The notes: generated from the sequence alone by a model not told the origin. 64,000 nt of DNA from Zygnema cylindricum (GCA_037447655.1 JBBHKE010000771.1:261337-325336); one strand, 5' to 3'; positions 10,950-24,268 are shown, numbered from the stretch's first letter. Numbers and translations are program-made.

Positions 10950-11874
10950 AACACCCCTCTCACTGCGCTATCCGAAAATCTGAAATGTTTTGTATCGGTA
11001 TATCCACCATAGTTAATTATACTGAAGATATTTTCTCGTTATTAGCTGGCCCGGTTCAAACTAAATGTATTTAACGACCTCACGGGTGGGTTCTAGAAAA
11101 AATAATTGAGGGGTTTAAAAAGAATTTCAGAATTTCCCAAATAGCTAAAGCTGTCGATGACACTCATATCTTCTTCTCACGACAACCAGTTGAAAATGCC
11201 TTTGAGTATTACGATCGATTTCAAAGGCACACTGTGAGTCATTAAGCAATTATGGAAGTTTTTAAGCAATTATGGAAGCAATTATGGAAGCAATTATAGA
11301 CGACAGTCTTATTTTTTGGGATATGTTTCTTGATGAATCAAGATCGACCCATGACTCCACGTTATTCCAAGCCTCGGCGGTGTACACAAGACTAAAGAAT
11401 CACCAAATATTAATAGACCTTGTGAAAGAAATATGTGGTACCACAGTTTGACCAGTTATTGTTAGAGATGCGGCCTACCTTTTCTTTAATTTTCTAATCA
11501 AAGGATACCGTTCAAGAAATAGGGGGAGTGCTTTGCAAAAATATTTTGACAAAGCACTGGCGATAGCAAGAGTACGTATAGAAATGGATTTTGGCGTTAT
11601 TAAGGGTCGTTGGGAAATATTGCGCAACATTTTTGTAAAGTTGGAAATAGTGCCAACAGTTGCGGTCGCTTGTTGTGTTCTACATAATTTTATGATTCTA
11701 AATGGCGATCCATTGTCATTGCACTGGAGACAGTATACTATGTTTCAAGGACTAAACCTGGTTGAACGCGCTTCACGAGGCGGGCGAAGCACAGTTATGG
11801 ATGCCCTATTTCACGAATTATGTCTTGACCCCCGTGTTGTGATTGATGACGTGGAGTTAGGAGAGATGGAGTGA
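10950..11874 (+). pseudogene. PIF/Harbinger (HARBI1-like, DDE_Tnp_4) transposase, decayed, left arm
   Basis: Fragments in several frames match the layout of the PIF/Harbinger transposase domain: KMFCIGISTIVNYTED at the start, AVDDTHIFFSR (first D region), SRSTHDSTLFQ (second D), and RVRIEMDFGVIKGRW with VACCVLHNFMI (the E region, in an intact 113-codon frame from 11,533). Defects are a G-to-D change next to the first catalytic Asp, frameshifts, and a short tandem duplication of gcaattatggaa (about 11,245-11,300) with a stop. The family cuts and pastes DNA with a 3-bp target duplication. The mirrored right-arm copy carries different lesions. Confidence 0.8.
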
Positions 11875-11879
11875 CATAA

Positions 11880-13315
11880 TGCTCGATGAAGCTACATATA
11901 GTGATTGATTTTCATGCATAATTTGTGCATGATTTATACACATGATAGGCAGCTTTATAATTGAGATTTGAGTTTTATCAAAAGTGTTTAAAACGTGGGC
12001 ATTGTTGTTGGTTGTAAAGAAATTACAAAAATGGTTTTTTTAGTCTAACAAATGTATTTATGCTATTTTTTTGCAAGTTATTTTAATTAATACTTGTTTT
12101 TTACGTTCTTTGTATAGTTTATATTATGAAATGGTGTGCGATTGAAGTTTATACGTTTATGTTTTGTTCTTATGTGGCTGATTGTAGTTAAGGTTTGTTT
12201 TTTGTGTTTTGCACATTATAAATAGAAATATCACAATTTCACACAATAAGTGTGAACTTTGTATCCCTAAGTCTTTTCACCAAAATAGGTTTCAAACTCA
12301 AAGGTTTTGAATGGTCTCGTGTTTCGTTGTGAATAAAATGGAATCATAATTTTATGCTTCTTTAACAATATTGAAACTATGTAAATATAAACATTGAGAA
12401 TTCTTTCGGGTACATTTATAACCAGTGTAATTTATCAAAATAAAGACATTTACGTAAAAGTTTGTAGGTTCGGGTTAGAAAATGTATAGGTGTTCAGAAT
12501 ATGTTTACAATTTGACAAAAATTACCTAAAAAATTGCCATATTATTGTGTTTTTGTTTTACATTGCAAACATCTCTCGTAGATGGAGCATTGTTGTCTTC
12601 ACATAGTTGCAAAAAAAAAAAAAACAAAGATTTGAATGACTTTTAAAATTGAAACATACAAACATCAAATATAGCTGAAAACCACTTTAATAAAGTGCCC
12701 ATTCAAATAGTTGTTCGCTTCCACTGGCGAATGTCATATAATCTATACAATAGCAATTCCACAAACTCTATTTTAACAAATTTGGATCTAAGGTGGTGGC
12801 TCCATGTGGAAAAAATATGATGCCTTATATTCTATAAACAATAACATGCACCCTTAAAACTCACACAAAAAACATGACTTAAATGACCTAAAAAACCGAC
12901 AAAATACAAAACATATACTACAAAGAAATTTCGATATACTTTTAATTTACAACTGTCTTTGCATCTATTGTCGAATTTCATATAATTTACACATGAGCAA
13001 TCCAACAGTCTTTATTTGAACAAAGTGCTGGCTCTATGTTTGTTTGCCGGTGGCTCCATGTTTGTTTCATTTCCACAGTTCGAAAGTCTTGTAATCCTTA
13101 ACAAAAAACCTGCATCCTTAAACACAAAAAAACAACGGAAGCATATATTACATACACGTCAAAACAAAGCTAATATTGCTTTGGATATTTGGTTTAGTTT
13201 GCGACTGCTCATTCTTAATATGAACTATTCATGAGCATTCTTAATATGAACTATTGATGGTTTTTTCAAATATACAGATGAAAACATTTATAAAGCAACC
13301 CTCTTAAATTAAACC
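11880..13315. other. AT-rich spacer between the two convergent transposon ORFs, left arm
   Basis: It separates the transposase tail from the tail of the minus-strand ORF. It is mirrored at 18,060-19,510. No further ORF was recognised. Confidence 0.6.
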
Positions 13316-14640
13316 TTACCCACTGCATGTTTTTAGTAGTTTATACCACGCTTGGCACACTCTATATTTTAGACGCATCTGCTCGTTTTTCACCTTCATT
13401 TCTTCAATTTTTATTTCTCTCTCACGAATTGCAACCAAACGTTCTTCTCTCTCGTTTTCTTTATGTTTTAGTTCTTTTTTGTCTTCTTCGTCTCTGCGTC
13501 GACACTCCATGTCGAAATCTAGACGACGCTCGATCAATTGTGTTTTGGTTTTGTTAAACCTTTGTAACGCCTCTATTTTCTCTTTGTCCGTTTGATCCGC
13601 CTTATTGATCATACCACAGATTCTTCCCACCAACCCATTTAAATCATCATTCCTTGGAACGATACATTGTTTTTTTCATCCTCACGAACTCCTCTAATTT
13701 TTGCTCCCACAAGGTTCGGGATTTTCGATGCATCGGTACTAAATTGCCAAAATGTTGGTTGTCTTCCCGCTGGGAGTTGTTTTGGTTGGCGTGAAGATTT
13801 TCTGCTCTTTGGCGAGCTGAACACTTCTTTAACCCTCTCTTTTGCGGTGTTAAAAGCCCCCCCCCCCACATTTCGCATTCTCTTTCGACGTCCTCAACGT
13901 CGCTTTCGTGCGTTGTGCACCATTAATCCAGAATTATAGGTTGTGCATGGCTTTTACTTGGAGAAAACCCGCCATATTCTTAGCCAATGTTGCCATTTCT
14001 TCCATCCACTCTCTCTTTATTATTCTCACTTGTTAATTCATCCACCAAAATTGGACTGCCTCGCACCCATGTTGCATTTTGTTTTCCATCTTGGTCGTTA
14101 ATCTCACCCTTTGTAATCGGATGCTTATTTTTTTGTGGACCAAGTTCAAAATGGTTTAAGTTTTCCCTCCCCTGATTTGGTGTCTCATTTTGAGATATGA
14201 CTCGTTTTTGTGATATGACTTTTGATCTCGCATTATTACCAGCCATATCTGGAATCGCTCCGAATTCTCCCCGCCCACATTTCAACCCTGTAGTGTCATA
14301 GCGACAAATTAGCATAGGGTCTAATATGGAAAAAAATGTTCCTTGAGGTTCTTCCCTTCTTTCTTTCTCCCTCCTCATTGCATCTTTATATATATTTTTT
14401 CGTCGGTTAGTTTTTGTTTACATTCATGAATGGAAGGACCTTTGCTGCCTGGTGTTTGACTGACGGCAGTTGTGATTTTTTGCATTGCTTTTTCGTACAA
14501 TGTTTCGAAGGGCTTTTTTGGAGTTTGACCCAATTAACCAACAAAACCTATATTTTATGTTTTGTCCAACGATCTCGTTCCAGTTCACCTCCCGTGACAT
14601 GTCTATTTGTAGACGTATATTCTTGTGAAATTTGACTGAA
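13316..14640 (-). pseudogene. Transposon accessory ORF with C-terminal coiled coil, left arm
   Basis: Consecutive minus-strand fragments (14,378-13,980, 13,878-13,639, 13,633-13,316) read as one protein broken by frameshifts. It has a middle region with NATWVRGSPILVDELTSENN, a basic S/R-rich linker, and a heptad-like charged end (KTQLIERRLDFDMECRRRDE, then EREIKIEEMKVKNEQMRLK). PIF/Harbinger elements typically carry a second Myb/SANT-like DNA-binding ORF beside the transposase; position and style fit, but a clear SANT core was not seen. It is convergent with the transposase. Confidence 0.6.
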
Positions 14641-15570
14641 AACGGAAAGGTTAATGTCGTCCCTTATCGTGCATCTCCCACGTTTGTTTACAATATATGC
14701 CTGTACAAGAAGTAAATGGCAAAAAATGGGAGTGGGTGTATTAGTGAGGGATAGGGTGTGTGTGAATTATAATCATAATATTCATTCAATTGAATGGTAT
14801 AACTTATAGTCTAAAAGACGATTTAATTCTTGGGAAGATGAACTAGTTTTTGGGCAGATTCATTTTTGACTTCCTAAAATTGTTTGGAGATAAAAAATAA
14901 AAATAACAATAATTGATCAAAATACGTATTCCATCCATCACAAAAAAATGCGTTAAATGAATGAAGAGTTGTAACTTGAAATATAGTTGTTAACATTTTT
15001 GGGGCAAAAAAATATGTTTTAGTTAAGTCATAAATATAAAGCATTAACTTCTGTTGTAGGTTAAAAGTTGCACTAATAAAAAATTATAACGTAATTTACA
15101 AAAACTAACGGTTATTTTCATAACGAAACTAACGAGCATGAATTGAAAATTATAAAAAAATAAATCTTTATAAATACGAAACTTTTTAGCCTGTCAATAC
15201 AGTATTTGTGGGTTAGACTGCAACACAATTAACATTAAAATCTAAACATCCATCATAAGTTGTAGATTTACAATTAAGTTATCAAGAAACAAAGACAACC
15301 AAGACAAGGGTGAGGGTAAAAAAACCTTGGGAGTGAGCGGTGACAAGCAACGGAAAAAGGTTGTTCGGAAAGAGGTTCTAAAAACAGCAAGGATAAAAAA
15401 AAACCTTCGCTTGGGAAGACGTTGCTATGCTTATCAAAATTTTCGAACGCCGAAATGTCCGCTTGGTCTTGCTTATCAAAATTATGAAACGCCGAAAGTG
15501 AAAAGAAGAGATATTCGTGTAAGGTGTCTGATTGGTTTTGATTGGTCCTTTGCTGTTTTTTTTTTTCGGG

Positions 15571-15835
15571 TAAAAAATTAAAAAAAGGAAAACGGTATGG
15601 TATAAAAAAAATAAATTTTTTTGTCCGCCGTGGAACTTGCTCGAGACGTTAGCCTACGTCAACCAACGTGTCGTGATATAAACCCATTGTCTGTACATGA
15701 AAAAAAACGTTTTGCGGACATGATATGTACGACGCTTTCCAAAACAAATTGTACTGCCATGCAAACGTATGTATAGACCAAAAAAAACGCCGAAGGAACT
15801 TAGAACATGCCCAAAAAAACAACCTCGGGTCCCTT
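15571..15835. other. Central spacer of the palindrome
   Basis: About 265 bases between the arms without obvious self-complementarity. The left part contains ttgtccgccgtggaacttgc, the right part many A runs. No gene. Confidence 0.7.
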
Positions 15836-16789
15836 GGAAAAAAAAAACGACAAAAGACCAAACAAGACCAATCGCACACCTTACACGAATATTTTTTTTT
15901 TACTTTCGGTGTTCATAATTTTGATAAACAAGACCAAGCGGGCATTTCGGCGTCCGAAAGTTTTGATAGGCATAGCAAAACTTTCCCAATCGAAGCTTTT
16001 TTTTATCTTTGTTTTTATGACATTCTCCTTCCGAACAACCTCTTTTCGTTGATTGTCGCCGCTGACTCCCAAGGCTTTTTTACCCTCACCCTTGTCTTGG
16101 TAATCTTTGTTTCTTGACAACTTAATTGTAAATCTGCAACTTATGATGAATGTTTATATTTTAATGTTAATTGTGTTGCAGTCTAACCCACAAATATTGT
16201 ATTGACAGGCTAAATAGTTTCGTATTTATAGAGATTTAACTTTTTATAATTTTCAATTCATGCTCATTAGTTACGTTATAAAAATAATCTTTAGTTTTTG
16301 TCAATTAAGCTTTAATTTTTTATTAGTGCATGTTTTAACCTACAACAGAATCCAATGCTTTATGTTTAAGACTGAACTAAAACATAATTTTTTGCCCCAA
16401 AAGTATTAACAACTATATTTCAAGTTAAAACTTTTCATTTATTTAACGCATTTATTTGTGATAGTTGGAATACGTATTTTGATCAACAAATGTTAATTTT
16501 CAATTTTATCTCCAAACAATTCTATGAAGTCAAAAATGAATCTGCCCAAAAACTAGTTCATCTTCCCAAGAATTAAATCGACTTTTAGACTATAAGTTAA
16601 AACCATTCAACTGAAAAAAGATTATGATTATAATTCACACACACTATATCTCTTATAACCAACCCACTTCCATTTTTTGCCATTTACTACTTGTATAGGC
16701 TTATGTTTTAAACAAGCGTGGGAGATACACGATAACGGACGACATTAACCTTCCCGTTTTCAGTCAATTTTCACAAGAGTATACGCCAG

Positions 16790-18055
16790 GAAATAGACAT
16801 GTCACGGGAGGTGAACCAAAATGAGATCGTTGGACGAAACATGAAATAGAGGTTTTGTTGGTTAGTTGGGTCAAACTCCAAAAAAACCCTTAGAAACATT
16901 GCACGAAAGAGCAATGACAAAAAATTGCAATTGCCGTCAGTCATACACCAGGCAGCAAAGGTCGATCCATCCATTCATGTAAACAAAAACTAAGCGACGA
17001 AAAAAAATAAAAATCCAATGAAGAGGGAGAAAGAAACACGGAAGAACCTCAAGGGACTTTTTTTCCATATTAGACCCTATTCTGAATTGTGGCTTTGACA
17101 CTACGGGGTTCAAAGATGGGCGGGGAGAAATCGGAGCGATTCGAGATATGGTTGGTAATAATGCGAGATCAAAAGTCAGTTCAAAAAAACGAGTCACGCC
17201 TCAAAATATACACCAAATCAGGGGAGGGAAAACTTCAACCATTTTGAACCTGGTCCAAAAAAACATAAGCATCCAATTACAATGGGTGAAATTGACGATC
17301 ACGATGGAAAACAAAATGCAACATGGGTGCGGGGCAGTCCTATTTTGGTGGAAGAATTAACAAGTGAGAATAATAAAGAGAGAGTGGATGGAAGAAATGA
17401 CAACATTGGTGAAGAAATGACGCGTTTTCTCCAAGGAAAAGCCATGCACAACCTATAATTCCGGATGAATGGTGCACAAGGCACGAAAGCGATGCCGAGG
17501 AGGACGAAAGAGAGTGCGAAATATGGGGTGGACATAATAACACCGCAGAAAAGAGGGTTAAAGAAGTGTTCAGCTCGCCAAAGAGCAGAAAATCTTCTCG
17601 CTAACCAAAATAACTCCCAGCGGGAAGACAACCAGCATTTTGGCAATTTCGTGCTGATGCATTGATAATCCTGAACCTTGTGGGAGCAAAAATTAAGGGA
17701 GTTCTGAAGATGAAGAAAACAATGTCTTGTTTCAAGGAATGATGATTTAAATGGGTTGGTGAGAAGAATATCTGGTATGATAAATAAGGCGAATCAAGCG
17801 GACAAAGAGAAAATGGAGGCGCTACAAAGGTTTAACGAAACTAAAACACAATTGATCGAGCGTCGTCTAGCTTTCAACATGGAGTGTCGACGGAGAGACG
17901 AAGAAGACAAAAGGAAACAAAAACATAAAATGAACGAGAGAGAAAAATATTTAGTTACAATTCGTGAGGGAGAAAAAAAAATGAAGAAATGAAAGTGAAA
18001 AACGAGGAGATGCGCCTAAAATTGGAGTGTGCCAAGCGTGGTATAAACTACTAAA
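16790..18055 (+). pseudogene. Transposon accessory ORF with coiled coil, right arm
   Basis: Mirror copy of 13,316-14,640. The + strand frames hold HGCGAVLFWW-type shifted segments and an in-frame coiled-coil end, KTQLIERRLAFNMECRRRDE then KQKHKMNEREKYLVTIREGE. At least four stops or frameshifts break it. It converges with the right-arm transposase. Confidence 0.6.
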
Positions 18056-19514
18056 AACACGCAATGGGTAAGATTATTTTAAGAGGGTTGTTTTATATAT
18101 GTTTTTGTCTATATATTTGAAAAAACCATCAATAGTTCATATTAAGAATGCTCATCAATAGTTCATATTAAGAATGAGCACTCGCTAACTAAAACCAAAT
18201 ATCCAAAGCAATAATAACTCATTTTTTACGTGTATTTAATGCATGCTTCCGTAGTGTTTTTGTGTCTTAAAGATGGAAGTTTTTTGTAATGGATTACAAA
18301 ACTTTAAAATGTGGAAATGAAACAAACATGAAGCCACAGGCAAACAATCATAGAGTCAGTACCTCAGATTCAAATTTGTTGAAATAGAGTTTGTTGGATT
18401 GCCCATGTTTAAATTATATGAAATTCGTCAATAGATGCAAACATGATTGTAAATTGAGACTATATCGAAACTTCTTGTAGTATATTTTTTGTATTTTGTC
18501 GGTTTTTGAGGTCATGTAAGTCATGTTTTTTGTGTGAGTTTTAATGGTGCATGTTATTGTTTATAAAATATAAGGCATCATGTGTTTTCCACATTGAGCC
18601 ACCACCTTAGATCCAAATTTGTTAAAATAGAGTTTGTGGGATTACTCTTGTATAAATTATATGACATTCGCCAATGGAAGCGAACAACTTTTTGAATGGA
18701 CACTTTATAAAAGTGTTTTTCTAGTATGTTTGATGTGTGTATATTTCAATTTTTTAAGTCATTCAAATCTTTGGTTTTTTTTTTTTTGCAACATGTGAAG
18801 AAACATACCCATCTACGTGAGATGTTGTAATGCAAAACAAAAACCACTAATATGGTGATTTTTTTTTTTTAGGTAAAGGCGTAAATATGTCGTAACCTTA
18901 TACAATTTCTAAACGTAACCTACAAACTTTTACGTAAATGTCTTCATTTTGATAAATTACATTGGTTATAAATGAACCCGAATAATTCACAATATGTATG
19001 TTTACATGGATTTAATATTGTTAAAGAATCATAAAGTTATGATTCGAAGATTATTCATAACGATACACGAGACCATTTAAAACCTTTGAGATTGAAACCT
19101 ACTTTGGTGAAAAGACTTAGGGATACAAAGTTCACACTTATTGTGTGAAATTGTGATATTTCTATTTATAATGTGCAAAACACCAAAAACAAACCTCAAC
19201 TACAACCAGCCTCAAAAGAACAAAACATAAGCGTATAAACTTCAATTGCACACTATTTTATAATGTAAACTATACAAAAAACGTAAAAAACAGGCAAAAA
19301 TTAAAATAACTTGCAAAAAAATAGCATAAATACTTTTATTAGACTCAAAAAACCCTTTTTGTAATTTCTATACAACTAACAACAATGCCCACGTTTTAAA
19401 CACTTTTGATAAAACCCTGAAATCTCAATTGTAAAACTGCCTATCATGTGTATAAATCATGCACAAATTATGCATAAAAATCAGTCACTATATGAAACCT
19501 AATCGAGCATTATG

Positions 19515-20450
19515 TCACTCTATCTCTCCTAACTCCACGTCATCAATCACAACACGAGGATCAAGACAAAATTCGTGAAATAAAGCATCTCTAATTGTGC
19601 TTGGCTCGCCTCGTGAAGCGCGTTCATCCGGGTTTTGTCCCTCAATAATAGTGTACTGTCTCCAGTGCAATGGCAATCGATCGCCATTTAAAATCATAAA
19701 ATTATGTAGAACACAACAAGCGACCATAACTATTGGCACGATCTTCACCTTTACAAAAATGTTGCGCAGTATTTCTCAACGCCCCTTTAGAACGCCAAAA
19801 GTCATTATGTACGTACTCTTGTTATCGCTAGTGCTTTGTTAAAAGATTACTCTTGTTATCGCTAGTGCTTTGTTAAAAGATTTTTGCAAAACAGTACCCC
19901 CATTTTTTTAACTATATCTTAGATAATCGGTAGGCCGCATCTCCAGCATTAACTGGTCAAATTGTGGTGCCACATATTTCTTTCACAAGGTCTGTTAAAA
20001 GTTGGTGATTCTTTAGTCTTGTGTACACTGTGGAGGCTTGGAATAACGTGGAGTCATGGGTCGATCCAGGCTGATCAAGAAACATATCCCAAAGATTAAG
20101 CATGTGGTCCACAATTGCTTGGAGACTCACACTGTGCCTTCGATATCGATCGTAGTACTCAAAGGAATTTTCAACTCGTCGTCGTGAGAAAAAGATATCA
20201 GTGCCATCGAAAGCTGCAGCTATTTGGGAAATTTCGGAAATCTCTTTAAACCCCTCAATCATTTCTTCCAGAACCCGCTTGTGAGGTCGTTGAATATATG
20301 TAATTTGAAGCTGGCGAACAAATATCAAGCAAATATCTTCTGTATAATTAACTATGGTGGATATACCAATACAAAACATTTTGGATAACGTAGTGAAAGG
20401 GGTGTTATGTGCTAACAGGTGTATCACAACAGCACAAGCCTTCTCAAGTG
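19515..20450 (-). pseudogene. PIF/Harbinger (HARBI1-like) transposase, decayed, right arm
   Basis: A 156-codon frame (20,427-19,957) retains AAFDGTDIFFSRRRVENSF (first catalytic Asp), YYDRYRRHSVSLQAIVDH and GSTHDSTLFQ (second Asp). A second frame (19,748-19,515) retains MVACCVLHNFMILNGD and the C-terminus. The segment between them, which should hold the third catalytic acid (E), is disrupted by a 38-base tandem duplication (actcttgttatcgctagtgc, about 19,817-19,880) and frameshifts. This copy keeps the two Asp motifs that the left arm has damaged or frameshifted, and lacks the E region that the left arm keeps. Confidence 0.8.
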
Positions 20451-20879
20451 GATATCATCTCGATAGCGAATATGTCGTTTTTGAACCTATGGCCCTACAA
20501 CCAAAATAAACTGTTCAAAAGTGGTAAGGGTCATACGAAAATATTTTTTCTATTTTCTGTCCCTATGTATGCTGCTAATATTCAACCGTATAATGTTGCA
20601 AATATTATACCAAAAGCTAGTGGAGCATGGAAAAACTTATCATACATGGCCTTAAGGTAGAGACACATTACGCCTTGCTCTCAACTCTTTCAAACGTTTA
20701 TGTAACATGACCAGTTATAGTATGAAAAGCAGAATACGTAACATCTTTTGCTTCACGAGATTTTTGAATAAATCCAATTTTTGAAATTGGCCCCTAGAAA
20801 AACCGTACAAAGTGAAAAGGCTATAGAGACTTAAGGAGGAGCAACCAGGTTAAAAAAATGGTGAAATAGGTTGTGGTAG

Positions 20880-21015
20880 AGTTTGAATGTGTGTGAGAGA
20901 GGGTGAGGGTGAGTGTGGGTGTGGAGAGAGAGAGGGAGAAGGAGAAGGAGAAAGAGGGGGAGAAAAAGAGGGAGAGGGAGAAGAAGAATGAGAGGGAGTG
21001 GGGGAAGAAGAGGGA
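20880..21015. repeat. GA-rich tract, right arm
   Basis: Mirror of the CT tract at 10,290-10,430 (gagagggagaaggagaagga type). Confidence 0.8.
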
Positions 21016-21079
21016 TAAAAAGAAATCTTTTGTATTATTTTTGTTTGAAAGTTTTTGTATTGATATTTTGTATTTGTAC

Positions 21080-23030
21080 AATTTTTGACATGTAAAGATT
21101 ATCATTTTTAGGATTATTAGCCTCTATAATCACCTTTAGAACAACTATAATAGTTTATTTCATTAATGTAAGTAAAGTAATTAGTAATGTACAAGAGGTA
21201 TAATGATAGTTACAAGTAATGTATAACAAGCATTTTAACAGTTTTTAGTATAAAATAAGTATTAATAATGTTTTAGTAAAATTACTATTATAACAGTTAT
21301 TAGTGTGTACAATCAATATTGGTACAGTAAAGTAATTAGAAATGTAAAAGAGGTATTATGACATTTACAAGAAATGTATAAAAAGCATTTGATCAGTTTT
21401 TAGTATAAAATTAGTATTTAAAAAGTTTTGTAAAATTACTATTATAACAGTTATTAGTGTGTACAATCAGTATTGGTACAGTAAAGTAATTAGTAATGTA
21501 GAAGAAATATTATAAGTATTTAGAAAGTTTTAGTAAAATTACTATTATAACATTTATTAGTGTATACAATTAGTATTGGTACAGTAAAGTAATTAGTAAC
21601 GTAGAAGAAGTATTATGACAATTATAAGTATTGTTTAACAAGCATTTTAACAATTTTAGTATAAAATAAGTATTTAGAAAGTTTTAGTAAAATTACTATT
21701 ATAACAGTAGTTAGTGTGTACAATTAGTATTGGTACACTAAAGTAATTAGTAATGTAGAAAAGGTATTATGAGAATTACAAGTAATGTATAACAAGCATT
21801 TGATCAGTTTTTAGTATAAAATAAGTATTTATAAAGTTTTAGTAAAATTACTATTATAACAATTATTAGTAGTTGTCTATGTTTGAGTAATGTATAATTA
21901 GTATTGGTACATCTATATGTTTGAATAGTTAGTGATAACACAATTATTAGTCTGTATTATAGTAATAGTATCGTTATTAGTCTAGTAATAGTGTTGTTAT
22001 TAGTCTGTACAATTTGTATCACTATAGTTCTATCACTTTAGTTTTTAGCATGTGGTATTAGTGGTAGAATAATTATTAGTACGGTTAACTCTCTACAATA
22101 GGGAAATCAATTTAGTTTTTAGAATGTTTCATTAGTGCTAGCACACTTATTAGTTTAGATAACTCTCTTCAAGTAATATCAGATCATTTTTTTGTTTGTA
22201 TAATTAATATCAGCTCATTATCGGTTCATGCAATTAGTATGGTACATTTTGTAAAATGGACATTTTTCCAGTTATTAGTTTGTATAATTAGTGTAAATAA
22301 AGGCACTAAATATTTAGTGTTGATACTCATATATAAGATACGTTGCTAATAACTGCCCTAATACTAATGGAACATTACTAGTAAATGTATTAACACTAAC
22401 TAGACAGACCTATAACTTTTTAGATCCTAATTATACCGACCAATAAGTGTACCAATACTAATTATACAGACTCAAAATTGTACCTATATTGATTATACAA
22501 CCTATATGTATTATGCAGCTTATATTGATTAAGCTTACTAATAGCTGTACTATTGTACTAAAACTAATTATAAAATCAGTATTAGTCTAGTTACTAGTAC
22601 GTATGATCCGTATTAGTACGGTTAGTATTAGTACAGTTAATAGTATGTATAATTAGTGTTAGTAAATTACTGCTGGTACGGTTATTATTGTGTTATACTA
22701 GTATAGGTACAGTTAGTTTGTATAATAAGTATGATTACAGTTTTTTAGTATGATTATTATTGTTTTATTGTTAGTAGTTTCTATAATCTTTTTTCTGTGG
22801 AGTATTGGATCAGTTAGTTGCCTGTGTAATTAGTTTTAGTGTGTAACTAGTATTACCGCAGTTATAGTTTGTACGTCTGTACAATCAGTTTTAGTACAAT
22901 TACTAGTTTCTATAATTAGTATTAACAAAGTTGTTAGTCTGTACAATTAGTGTTAATGAATTACTGTTGGTACGGTTATTATTCTGTAACATTAGTATAG
23001 GTACAGTTAGTTTGTATACTAAGTATTTTT
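21080..23030. repeat. ATTAG-rich degenerate minisatellite, right arm
   Basis: Mirror of 8,590-10,270. It shows the same long unit repeated (taaagtaattagtaatgtag, then attactattataacagttat) at roughly 21,170-21,860 and shorter units beyond. Confidence 0.85.
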
Positions 23031-23399
23031 ATAGTTTTTAGTATGAATTATTATTGGTTTACTCACCTTCAAAACGCGAAAGCGTTCCACTCGTCTCAAC
23101 CGATTCGCTTTGCAGTAGAGGAGAGGAGCAGTACCAGCAGGGAGTGGGAAGAAAGGTAATTTTTTTTTTGTGAGAAAAATGTACCTTTTTTTATTCTTTT
23201 CCATAGGTGACTTTTTTTTTTTTACATTACATGTTCTCTTACCTGATTGGTCCTCTGGTTTGTTCATAAGTTTGCGAGGGAATAATATCTTGTACGGTTT
23301 ACGTCCGTGCGGTTCGTTTCGAAATTCTTCAAGAACGAAAAAGTGCATTCCGAACATCATGTCCGATGGCGGACGGCAGTTGCCGTTTGGTTTTCGCAA
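23019..23399 (-). other. Lysine-rich open frame, right arm copy
   Basis: Counterpart of 8,119-8,583, with GRKPYKILFPRKLMNKPEDQ and FFPLPAGTAPLLYCKANRLR in one frame. See the left-arm entry for interpretation. Confidence 0.35.
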
Positions 23400-23679
23400 C
23401 TGTCGAGTTTTGACGCCTAGAACTGCACCTTTTGTCCGCCGCTACGCTCCAAAGCGATCGAAACCGACCGTCCCAACCGTCACCGCCGCGACTTTTGTCA
23501 TTTTATGAAATTTGGGGTACGGATCCCAAAATTTATGACATCGTTTTCCCCTTTTTGAATGTGTGAACCACGCAAGTGTAACAGCCAGTCCGCAAAGCTG
23601 TAATGATCTTGTAGCCCGTCAGGATGTGAAAATTGGAAAAATTGTTTGGTAGAGGGACTTAAATTGTACTGTATTACAG

Positions 23680-24268
23680 TACACCGTCGATCGTATTTAG
23701 CGTGTAGAAATTATTAGTGCGTAGAATAATTTAGTGTCATGTACACTAATTTTGACTTAGAAAAATTTCGAAAAAAAAGTTATACACTTATTTTTCAACG
23801 TACGCCAATATGGGTACAGCTGATTTGTCGAGAGGATATCCACATTAAATTAGGTATAAGTACAGATTTCTGACAATTCGTACACTGTCGCATGCTTTCA
23901 CTCTAATTAATTCCTAGCTCTAACTTTGGTTTTTTAGGGTGTAGACAATAAGCGACAAACAAATGTACACTAAAACAGGTACAAATATGAAATTCTTTAA
24001 TTCACAGGGCAGTTTTTCGTGTGATAGCAGAGATTTTATTAAAATATCCGTACTAGTATGATAAAAAAGTACATTTTTATACGAACCGACACGTTCCGTA
24101 CTCCACACTAATAAAAATATACATAAATTAAAATGGTGTACACTAATTGTTCATCTCGTAATTAGCGTACAGGAAAAATTAGTATCCTTTACCCTATTTT
24201 AGGTAAAACCCTCAAAATTTAGGGGCGCCGAATTAGTGTTCAACGCGCTAAATACGATCGACGGTGTA
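23680..24268. mobile_element. MITE copy B (TACACCG family)
   Basis: Ends are TACACCGTCGATCGTATTTA and its exact inverse, both continuing with GCG. The variant TATTTAG, rather than the usual TTATTAG, is present at both ends. The element lies 105 bases outside the palindrome. Confidence 0.8.

Larger units (their letters stand above)
7979..15570 (+). repeat. Left arm of a giant imperfect palindrome
   Basis: Read outward to inward, the arm matches the reverse complement of 23,575-15,836 in order. The matching blocks are the gtggttcacac end, a KR-rich ORF, a CTAAT minisatellite, a CT-rich tract, a PIF/Harbinger-type transposase, an AT-rich spacer and a second ORF with a coiled coil. Identity looks like 85-90% with many indels. 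Examples of paired sites: 8,239 with 23,354, and 15,486 with 15,915. A small duplication of the outermost 40 bases (7,981 and 8,022) is unique to this arm. Confidence 0.85.
15836..23575 (-). repeat. Right arm of the giant imperfect palindrome
   Basis: Reverse-complement counterpart of 7,979-15,570. The outer end reads tgtgtgaaccacgcaa (23,560-23,575), matching the left end in inverse. Matching positions sum to about 31,400 near the centre and about 31,590 near the outer end, so this arm is some 150-200 bases longer through indels. Confidence 0.85.

Noticed and set aside
15649-16120. Frames spanning the palindrome centre as a fused gene
   Set aside because: They arise from A-rich DNA around the spacer, with no motif and no counterpart in the opposite arm.
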